The notes under the pieces were generated by a model. It saw nothing but the letters and a program-made list of their open reading frames with translations, was not told the origin of the DNA and searched no databases. From NCBI GenBank assembly GCA_905221605.1, contig CAJNDS010000873.1:1-56088 (forward strand): a DNA stretch of 56,088 nucleotides, in the 5' to 3' direction. A program made the translations under genes and the position numbers. Positions 23,046 through 31,968 of this stretch are shown here, in pieces. The stretch comes from Symbiodinium natans. Taxonomy: Eukaryota > Sar > Dinophyceae > Suessiales > Symbiodiniaceae. Numbering within the stretch: the stretch's first letter is position 1; every line of letters starts with the position of its first letter.

Positions 23046-23563
23046 ACAACTCCTTACACTTTCGCAAGGTGAAGAATCTTTGCATACCTACTGGCAGATA
23101 TTCCGCTTGCTTTCTGCTTATGTGTTCTTTTCGCATTGGTCGGGCAACTGCAATTGTCAGCTATTGTGTTTGGATGAGGCGGCCGGGAAGTCGCGCGAGG
23201 CGGACGAGGCTGTGACACCGCGTGAGGAGGCGCCTTCGCGCGTGCTCTGCACAGCTGCAATCGCTTGCTTCATCTTTCGAAGGTACTAGTGTGCGCCGGG
23301 ATCCCCACTTAAGCTTGGCGCTTGCCCAAACTGCCGAATTCTGGGCGCCATCCCCAATCTCAAAGAGTGTTTGCCCAAGGGTAGGTCAGAAAGATTGGCC
23401 GAGGGCTCGCTCTGCTGTCGGGTCCGCGAGTTTCGCTCGAAATCGCGGGGGGCAAAAGGCAGAGGATGAGTTCCAGGTGGCGGCATGTGGCTTCGATGAT
23501 GTCCGGAGGTTGGCTCAAACCCTATAGCCAGCAGCTGCCAGCAGCTTTTTCCGTTTTGTTCGC

Positions 23564-25955
23564 ATGATGTGGTCCCAGATGCACTGTGGTGTTCTCGTGT
23601 CCGTGGCTCACCTCGCCGCCGGACTGCTGGCATACCCCAATCCAGGCAACTGTCAAGCAAACGAGATGGTGGGCCTGTTACAGATGCACAAGCATGGAGG
23701 GCAGCTGGGAGGGAAGCTGGTGCAGAACCCAGACGAAGGGTGCTGCGTCATCATCAATGCCTCGAATTTCTCAAAGCCCACGTTGGCAGGCACGGAAAGA
23801 AACTCCGCAGAGGACTGCTACAGCTGGGCGAATGAGGAACAGGACCCTATCGGATTTAGCCGTCGTTGGACTCACGAATGCCCGGAGGATCTCATCGCAA
23901 ACATCCTGGATGCCAGGAATTGGCCTCCGGGCGAAGTCGACGATGCCCAGGTTGAGGCGACTGTGCCCGCGGCTTTGGCTCAGAGCATCCAGCGCGCTGC
24001 CAAATCCAAAGTGGGGGTTGCACCCTACGCGATCTTCGAGGATTTTGAGTCGGGGACCTGGCCATTCTCCCATTTGACCTACCAAAGTTCTTCGAACAGG
24101 GGTGAGGTCAAGACTGGTGATGGCGCCGCGGGTACTAGCCGGTACCTGAATGGATACACAGGGAGCAATTACCTTGACGGAGTCATTTGGCCATCGCCTG
24201 TCACAAGCAAGACAGGCAGCACCCTGCAAGCCTGGATTCGTTACCAGGAGCCGGAAGGGACTGCAGGGTACAACTGGGGCCGCCTGACCCTCGGCTTTGA
24301 CACCACCAGCTCCGGCACCAAAGCTCTGTACTTGGACATTCCTAGGTTCGGCAGCCAGCACTTGCTATTTCGCTACGTGAACCTCGAGAATTGGGGTCCT
24401 GGTGTTTCGTCATTCACATCATACCCTTCAGGCAGTCTACGGGGTCAGTGGCTGAGGATCTTGATCACTATCCGCTCTGACCATGAGGTAATGCTCAGGT
24501 TGTATGACCAAGCAGGGAACCGGAAGAAGACTTTCTATCTAGACTGGGTTGCACAATTCGGCGTGAACGGAACCTTCTCCCAAAATGGCACGGCATTGTT
24601 GGAGATGTACTACAACATCAACGTGGACCAGCTGGCAACCTGTGGAAGCCTTCCCATCCAGGTCTCCACTGATCCAGGGCTTTGTACCGCCTCCCCTTCT
24701 CTGCAAGGCTGCATCCCCAACGCGGACTACAGCTGCAACCCCGTGGCAGGCACCGCTCTTGCTGCCGGAAGCCATGAAGTTATCTGTTCTGGCGACGATG
24801 GACAGGGCAATGAGACACACTACTTCCAAGTGGAGGTCGTTGACAACGAGCCCCCGTCTTTTGTGGCCCCCCCTAACATTCAGGAGAGCACCTGCCAATA
24901 TTTTGCGCGGGTACACTTCAACGTGGAGGCTGTTGACAACTGCGCAGTGGTCACCAGCTGCACACCCCCCTCCGGTTCTGTCTTTGCTTTTGGAAATACG
25001 ACAGTGCAGTGCACAGCCACAGACCCTTCCGGCAACATGGCCACCTCAAGCTTCCAGGTCAGCGTCGGTCGTGAAACCGAGCCACCCGTTTTCACTGCCC
25101 ACCCGGACATTGTCACGAACACTTGCAGCAGCTTCGCTCAGGTGACCTTCCAGGTGGAGGCAAAGGACAACTGTGGTGATGTGATTCCAACTTGTGGCCC
25201 GACATCTGGGAGCCTCTTCCCAGTGGGCAGCACAGAGGTTCACTGCACTGCTGTGGATCTGTCAGGTAACTCCGCCAACCTGTCCTTCTTTGTGAATGTG
25301 ACCGGTGACAGTACACCACCAACGCTGCACCCGCTGGTTGATGTAGCAATGGATGGTGGATGCAAAGACTGCGCTCAGGCGGGCTTGTTTTCACCCACTG
25401 GGGCTGTGGAAGTTATGAGGCGGACCTATTTAGATGAATTGTAAACCCACAAGTAAAAACACGAAGCCTTACCTCGCTTTCGGGTGAAGGCTTTGATTAG
25501 GACATTAGCAGTTAGGGCAGCTAGGGTTTAGCAATCTTCAGCATGTTACCCACAGACCCGAGCGGCTTGGAACATCGTGAATTTGTAGAAATCGTAGACT
25601 TTTCTTGGGCTTAGCCCTCGATTGCCGACACAACAAACTTTTTCTGGAGGAGCACTTTCTTAGGCTTAGCCCCTCTCGAGGTAAATACTATTATGAATTT
25701 TGATGATCTTTGATCATCATCAAAATTGTAAACGCTTGCGCGCGCCGCCTCGGCAGCCAGGCCGGCCCCAGGACAGGAAAGGAGGAAAGAGGGTTTCGCA
25801 AAAAAAGGGGAGGAAGGGCAGCGGGGTTAAGGGGGGGGGGGGTAGGGAGGGGGAGGGGGGTGGGGGGCGGTTTTGAGGCGCTCCCCTAGGACCCACCGAC
25901 AGGCGGGACCCTCCACGGCATCGGTTTCCAGCTCCTCCAAGCGGTTGGGCGGGGT

Positions 25956-25993
<38 letters not shown>

Positions 25994-28900
25994 GGCATCA
26001 CGGAATTTTGCATGGGGGAAGTGGGTTAGGGGGAAGGAGGCCCCATCCGGGTCTGCTTGTTCCAGACGCTTCTCGGCAGCAAGCCGAGGCGAATTGTTAG
26101 TAATTGTTGGGCAGTAACTTTCCTGAAAGCCCCTCTCCGGCCTAAATTTGGAGGATTATATTCTCCTCCAAATCTAGGCCATCGTGGATGATTTAGGTTA
26201 TTTGCTATTAAAACAGTTCATCTTCATCTTCAAATTAGGCATTTTCAGCTCTAACCCCCTTGACCAGTGCTGCACCGTGCGACCATGTGCAAAGGAGTGC
26301 CGAGAGCTCGAGCATGGGCTCGGTGCCGCAGGATAACCCAGGGAAGGCGTGTGTGCGTGGATAATCTGCGAAGCCTAGAGCTTCACCACAACCACCACAA
26401 CCACAACAGGCGAAGCTATAGGGCTGCCAAAGTCTACACAAAGGACACTTAAGTAGTCGCGCAGCCTCAGCCTCAACTCTCAGAATCCCACTCAAGTGCT
26501 CTGCCGCCGGCCACTCTCTTACTGTGTCGAAACCAAAGTAATGAGCCACCAAAGAGGCAGATCACCGGTCAGGTTCGTATGTGGAAGAAAACCGTAATTG
26601 AAATTTCACACGTCACACGCCTCCCCTAACACATTCGCTTCAAACAACCGCATCAACATGCCTGCAAAGTGCGGAGCCTGTGGATTCAAAGTCGCCTTTG
26701 ACATTCAAGAACATGGCAGACCCAAGTGTACTTCAAAGCGAGACCTGCTTAGCATATCGCTCCAGGGGCTCACGATCGGAACTAGAAGACGATTGGCCCG
26801 AAAGCATCGATTTGCGGTGCGTTGAGTCTATGCACTTGACTCTGTGCGCTCGAACTGTATGCACTTGGACAAGTGTATGCACTTAAGTGTATGCACTTAT
26901 ATGGTTGCATACTCACTTGTATACTGCACTTGTATACTGGACGTGTATGCACTCGACCTGCATGGCATTCAAGTGTGTTGAGTTGAATGCCATGCACTTG
27001 TGGTCAACTCTATACACTTCATTGGCATTCAATAGATCTGAAGTAAACGGACTTGAACTGTATGAACTTCACTTGCATGCACCCGACTCGGCTGTGCACA
27101 TCCTGTCAACGCGATGCTATGAAAGAAAAGACAAAAACATCTAACGCGAGGTTGCCAAGAAGACCTTGGAGCTTCAAAGAGCAGAGAAGCACAGTGAAAT
27201 CTGACCGAAGTGAGTTTCGCACGCCGGGAATTAAATAACCATGAAATTTGCGATGTTTTCGCACGCCCGGCATTGGAGCACCATGTGATTTTGCGAAATC
27301 GGTGACCATGGTATTTGCGATGGTTTTGGAGTATTTGCGATGCTTTTGGAACCAGCGAATTCGGGGACCATGGTGTTTGCGATGCTTTTGGAAACAGCGA
27401 ATTCGGGGACCATGGTATTTGCGATGGTTTTGGAACCAGCGAATTCGGGGACCATGGTATTTGCGATGGTTTTGGAACCACCGAATTCGGGGACCATGGT
27501 ATTCGCGATGGTTTTTGGAACCAGCCACGGAAGCTCCTTGCGATGGTTTTAAAAACAACGAATTCGGGGACCTTGGTATTTGCGATTCTTTTGGAACCAG
27601 CGAATTCGGGGACCATGGTATTTGCGATGGTTTTGGAAGCAGCGAATTCGGGGACCATGGTATTTGCGATGTTTTTGGACCTTTTCTTTCTAAGGCGGCG
27701 GGCTGGGTTGACATCGCCAATCGGGATTGCAACCCTCTGCGGGTTTCGGCTTGGTCGCGGTGCTAAAACCGTCGTTTTTTGACGTTTCTTTGTGTCCGCG
27801 GACAACCCTCTGCGGGTTTCCCCGTGGTCGCGGCGCTAAAACCGTCGTTTTTTTATGTTTCTTTCTGTGCGCGGACAACCCTCTGCGGGTAATCGCCGGG
27901 TCGCGGCGCTAAAACCGTCGTTTTTGGTACTTTTTTTCGTGGGCGCAGACAACCCTCTGCGGGTTTCGGCGTTGGCGCGGTTCCAAAACCGTCGTGTTTT
28001 TGCGTTTCTTGAAATACAAACGTAACCCCTCTGCGGGTTTTTGCGTGGTCGCGGTGCAAAAACCGTAGTGTTTTTGCGTTTCTTGACATACAAACGTAAC
28101 CCCTCTGCGGGTTTTCGCGTGGTCGCGTTGCTAAAACCGTAGTGTTTTTTGCGTTACAGACGTAGTACGCCGGGGACTTCCGTGGCTGGAAAATCGAGTT
28201 TTGTAGTACAAATGTAGTACGCCGGGGACACCCGGAGCTTCCGTGGCTGGAAAGTCGATTTTTGTAGCACAAACGTAGTACGCCGCGAACACGCGGAGCT
28301 TCCGTGGCTGGAAAGTCGACTTTTTGTAGTACAAACGTAGTACGCCGCGGACACGCGGAGCTTCCGTGGCTGGAAAGTCGACTTTTTGTAGTACATTCCA
28401 AAACCATCGCCAATACCATGGTCCCCGAATTCGCTGGTTCCAAAAGCATCGCAAATACCATGGTCCCCGAATTCGCTGTTTCCAACAGCATCGCAAATAC
28501 CATGGTCCCCGAATTCGCTGTTTCCAAAACCATCGCAAATACCATGGTCCCCGAATTCGCTGGTTCCAAACACATGGCAAATACCATGGTCCCCGAATTC
28601 GCTGCTTCCAAAAGCATCGCAAATACCATGGTCCCCGAATTCGCTGCTTCCAAAAGCATCGCAAATAGCATGGTCCCCGAATTCGCTGTTTCCAAAACCA
28701 TCGCAAGGAGCTTCCGTGGCTGGTTCCAAAACCATCGCAAATACCATGGTCCCCGAATTCGCTGGCTCCAAAAGCATCGCAAATACCATGGTCCCCGAAT
28801 TCGCTGTTTCCAAACCCATCGCAACTACCATGGTCCCCGAATTCGCTGTTTCCAAAACCATCGCAAATACCATGGTCCCCGAATTCGCTGGTTCCAAAAG

Positions 28901-30024
28901 CATGGCAAATACCATGGTCCCCGAATTCGCTGGTTCCAAAACCATCGCAAATACCATGGTCCCCGAATTCGCTGGTTCCAAAAGCATCGCAAATACCATG
29001 GTCCCCGGATTCGCTGGTTCCAAGACCATCGCAACTACCATGGTCCCCGAATTCGCTGTTTCCAAAAGCATCGCAGGTGTTCTTCAACGCTACCGCGACT
29101 GACGAGTGTGGTGCCGTGGAAACCGGCTGCACGCCCCCATCCGGTTCTGTCTTTGTTGAAGGAAATACGACAGTGCAGTGCACGGCCACAGACCCTTCCG
29201 GCAACGTGGCCACCTCAAGCTTCCAGGTCAGCGTTGGTCGTGAAACCGAGCCACCCGTTTTCACTGCCCACCCGGACATTGTCACGAACACTTGCAGCAG
29301 CTTCGCTCAGGTGACCTTCCAGGTGGAGGCAAAGGACAACTGTGGTGACGTGATTCCAACTTGTGGCCCGACATCTGGGAGCCTCTTCCCAGTGGGCAGC
29401 ACAGAGGTTCACTGCACTGCCGCAGATTTGTCCAACATGTCCTTCTTTGTGAATGTGTCCGGCGACAGTACACCACCAACGCTGCACCCGCTGGCTGATG
29501 TAGAAGCAGACTCAGGATGCAGCGACTCTGCTCAGGTGTTCTTCACCGCTACCGCGACTGATGAGTGTGGTGCCGTGGAAACCACCTGCACGCCCCCCTC
29601 GGGGTCCTTGTTTCCACTTGGGAATACGAGTGCGCAGTGCACGGCCACAGACCCTTCCGGCAACATAGCCACCTCAAACTTCCAGGTGACGGTGAAAGGG
29701 AACGATACTGAACTCCCCAGCTTCGGAGAGCACCCTGACGTCTACGCCGAGGCTTCCGATTGCAGGGGAAAGAAGGGATCTGGAGCGAAGAGTTCGAGCC
29801 ACCTTGCCCGGGTCTTCTTTGACGTGCCGGTTACCGGAGGTTGTGGACTCGAAACAGAGTGCGTTCCCCCATCCGGATCGCTCTTCGAACTCGGACGTAC
29901 GACTGTGACGTGCATGGCCACAAGCCAAGCAGGCAGCACAAACACGAGCTTCCAAGTTATCGTAGGCTGCAGCAGCGATCCTGACCGTCGCCGTCGCAAG
30001 TACAACAAGGACAGGGACGACTGA
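23564..30024 (+). CDS. Secreted ConA-like/HYR-repeat protein (two exons)
   Basis: Exons 23564-25378 and 29077-30024 give about 920 residues. The start has a signal peptide (MHCGVLVSVAHLAAGLLAYP). Residues about 160-350 form a beta-sandwich resembling LamG/concanavalin-type folds (IFEDFESGTWPFSHLTYQSS; LTLGFDTTS; KALYLDIP). From about residue 360 there are six to seven hyalin (HYR) repeats, each with DNC, CTPPSGSVF and TDPSGN signatures and paired cysteines. The C-terminus is basic (DRRRRKYNKDRDD). HYR domains are extracellular Ig-like modules used in adhesion. The intron follows ...DCAQ| with a GC donor, and the next exon starts VFFNATATDECGAVE. The later repeat reads SAQVFFTATATDECGAVE without an intron, which confirms the junction. 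If not spliced, the frame stops at 25444. Confidence 0.88.
25696..25727. repeat. 12-bp perfect hairpin
   Basis: AATTTTGATGAT (25696-25707) and ATCATCAAAATT (25716-25727) are exact reverse complements around an 8-nt loop, inside the HYR intron. Confidence 0.8.
25957..25992. repeat. G36 homopolymer
   Basis: Thirty-six consecutive G residues, with further G-rich sequence at 25830-25870. The length is likely to be unstable or mis-sized in assembly. Confidence 0.9.
26139..26180. repeat. 17-bp hairpin
   Basis: GGCCTAAATTTGGAGGA (26139-26155) pairs with TCCTCCAAATCTAGGCC (26164-26180) with one mismatch and an 8-nt loop. Located in the HYR intron. Confidence 0.8.
26828..27090. repeat. Near-palindromic ACTTGTATGC repeats and a 14-bp hairpin
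   Basis: Units such as AAGTGTATGCACTT recur in both orientations. TGCATGGCATTCAA (26959-26972) and TTGAATGCCATGCA (26983-26996) are an exact inverted pair with a 10-nt loop. No coding content is supported. Confidence 0.8.
27300..27680. repeat. 42-bp tandem array, left arm of the giant inverted repeat
   Basis: About seven complete units with the core GAATTCGGGGACCATGG, separated by a variable GGTTTTGGAACCAGC linker. This is the reverse complement of the array at 28396-29076. One unit carries CCACGGAAGCTCCTTGC, borrowed from the neighbouring 60-bp repeat family. Confidence 0.93.
27710..28160. repeat. ~75-bp tandem array (six units)
   Basis: Each unit has ACCCTCTGCGGGT, then a TCGCGG segment, then AAAACCGTCGT, then a T-rich stretch. 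Units begin near 27733, 27805, 27877, 27949, 28023 and 28097. The array lies in the loop of the giant inverted repeat. Confidence 0.9.
28160..28395. repeat. ~60-bp tandem array (four units)
   Basis: Units start GTAGTACGCCG at 28162, 28214, 28275 and 28337 and contain GAGCTTCCGTGGCTGGAAA. The junction TTGTAGTACAAATGTAGTAC at 28201-28220 recurs exactly at 54798-54817. Confidence 0.9.
28396..29076. repeat. 42-bp tandem array, right arm, ending at the splice acceptor
   Basis: Fifteen cores of CCATGGTCCCCGAATTCGCT are spaced at 42 bp with linker variants (GGTTCCAAAAGCATCGCAAA, TTTCCAAAACCATCGCAAA). Between the seventh and eighth cores a GGAGCTTCCGTGGCTGG segment is inserted. The last unit is cut at CATCGCAG, exactly the acceptor of the HYR intron. 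Being a multiple of three, the unit gives long open frames on both strands, which I do not call as genes. Confidence 0.95.
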
Positions 30025-30802
30025 GGGCCCACCAAAGCGCATAGATTTTTTATATAGTTTTGGACCTGGCAAATTTGCACAGATGTCACGCCTTGCCCGG
30101 GGGAAGATCGTGTCTCGTTTGGACTTGTCCCGACGTGTGGTAAGTCCTCGCGAATTCTCGAGGACAAGGGGCGAGCTGAAACGGATCCGTCCCGACGTTT
30201 TAAATCCTCGTGAAAGTCGAGACTGAGCTGACCTAAGGTCAGCTTGCGCAGAAAAAGGCCTGCAAAGCAAGTGCTCGTTTGCGCTGCTTTGGCATGTCTC
30301 CGAAACTAGCCATGAAGTGCAGGGCCGGTGGTTAGTTCAAGTTGAACCTGGAAGGATGCAGACGGCGATCGAGATGCCGCGCTCCCTGATGCACATAGGA
30401 ATCCCCCAGGGCTCCGAGTGTTCAAATGCCGCTCCAGCAAATTCACGCGTTGGGAAACTTGGCTCAAACTCAATTCGGAAACTCTCCGACATGTTGGTGA
30501 AATGATTTGGGGCCGTCTTTGGGTTGCTTCACATGCTGCAAACAGCTATGCGCGGATGGTTTGGAATACGAATGGATTAGCAAGAACTACGCATTAAGAC
30601 AAGTCGGAATGGCATTCGGGCCAGGCCGACATACTTTTCCAAAGAGGGGCGTGGGCGGCGTGGATGTGCCTCGGAAATGCTGCATGTTACGGTGGCAACA
30701 GCAGGCCTTCCAAACGCTTAGCTGTCTTTGGACATGATCAGCTCTGAATATTGAAAAGCATGCTTACCTAGCTGTGAGTGTTATGAGTTTGTGCATGGCA
30801 AG

Positions 30803-30985
<183 letters not shown>

Positions 30986-31089
30986 TGCATCAGGCAGAGT
31001 TGCAGCAGAATCATGCACAGTTGTTGATCCCAGATGGCAGTTGCACCAAGAATGTGTTTTGACTCCTATCAGTCGCTGCCCTCCTGCAG

Positions 31090-31254
31090 GAATTGCTGCG
31101 GCCACTTGATGAGCGCAACGGGAATAGCGTGAGTAATGTCCGGGCCTCAATTATCTTGCTGAAGCTAACTCGCGTGCTGGCGAACGAGCTTCGATTTGTG
31201 GAGGTGTCCCGACACATAGCTGGCTGGTTACCTATCCCCCCCTGTCATCTGTAA
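31090..31254 (+). CDS. Possible exon, unknown
   Basis: An acceptor-like CCTCCTGCAG|G at 31088 opens a 54-codon frame reading ELLRPLDERNGNSVSNVRAS and then IILLKLTRVLANELRFVEVS, a convincing pair of helices. The coding part may end near 31216. No start codon or family recognised. Confidence 0.3.
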   Translation, partial: ELLRPLDERNGNSVSNVRASIILLKLTRVLANELRFVEVSRHIAGWLPIPPCHL

Positions 31255-31676
31255 CTTCAATTACTACTCAATGATGCAACCTGTTTGGATGTCAGGAGCA
31301 GCTACTCGACGTCCCGCCTGCTCTACGAGTTTCTGGGCTGCCTTTGAGAGCAGAACAGGACAATAGCAATAAGGTTTCGTATTCGGGATTCGTATTAATT
31401 AATTAGGGTATCAAGGGGCTATGATGAAGGTATAAGGGGAACAGATAAAGAGGCCACCGGCCTTTAAGCAAAGCAAATGATGAGAGGCTGCCGGCCGTGC
31501 TTGCTGCAGAGTTCCTCGGATACCCGGCGGATGGGCCCCCCGGTGCTACGCTTGAGTAGGCCGTGTAGAACGGCGCTTTCATGCATGTTGCATCATTTTG
31601 CTTCATGATGGTGTCTAGTGTTCCTATCATTTTCGTTTTCTTCTCGTGACTCAACAACCGACAGAGTAACGTCAGA

Positions 31677-31681
31677 GATTT
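31677..31681. repeat. Target-site duplication (left), GATTT
   Basis: GATTT immediately precedes the left LTR and recurs at 39851-39855 immediately after the right LTR. Confidence 0.9.
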
Positions 31682-31968
31682 TGTAAAGAAGTCCTCTGGT
31701 CATGCATGCCGTGTGATATATCTGCAGCATGGCTGATTGCATGAAGCTGACAAGGGCATGCGACAAACAGCGTGCAGCAGCAGTAGACATCAGCAGCCAA
31801 GAAGGCAAGCCCAAACAGAGTTTGTTGGCATCTTCGTGTGCGCCATTTGAAAACAGTGCGTCCCGTCTGGCCATGGCCCTGTGATTGGAACGATACAGAG
31901 AAGAACTGCAGGACCTCGAACATGGATCCATCAAGCCAACATCAACCTGTGGGTCCCCGTGACCAACA
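31682..31968 (+). repeat. Left LTR
   Basis: 287 bp, starting TGTAAAGAAGTCC and ending GTGACCAACA. Matches the right LTR base for base by eye. It contains the likely Gag start codon (31922), so Gag would begin in U5/R as in yeast Ty1. Confidence 0.95.

Larger units (their letters stand above)
25379..29076 (+). other. 3.7-kb intron of the HYR gene (GC-AG)
   Basis: The donor is GCTCAG|GCGGGC and the acceptor is CATCGCAG|GTGTTC. The intron is almost entirely repeats: hairpins, a G36 run, near-palindromic ACTTGTATGC units, and three families of tandem repeats, two of which form a large inverted repeat. The right-hand array runs to the acceptor itself, so the last repeat unit supplies the splice site. 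Confidence 0.85.

Noticed and set aside
22503-23215. A 234-codon frame full of KCPKCPK that looks like a zinc-binding protein
   Set aside because: The cysteines come from the 9-bp repeat; other frames and the opposite strand are equally open.
25379-25444. Alternative short HYR protein ending at the TAA at 25442
   Set aside because: The residues after CAQ (AGLFSPTGAVEV...) do not continue the HYR pattern, while exon 2 does so exactly; possible as a retained-intron isoform but not the main product.
28396-29076. A regular repeat-spacer appearance suggesting a CRISPR array
   Set aside because: The spacers are the same few sequences repeated, the units are directly contiguous, and the context is eukaryotic.
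27029-29314. Long frames (up to 386 codons) across the HYR intron on both strands
   Set aside because: They follow the 42-bp and roughly 60-75-bp repeats; the same unit is open in several frames, and the interval is an intron by protein continuity.
23505-30490. TTGGCTCAAA at 23512 and 30470 as relics of the dinoflagellate spliced leader
   Set aside because: Only about ten bases match; the preceding CCGTAGCCATTT part is missing at both sites.
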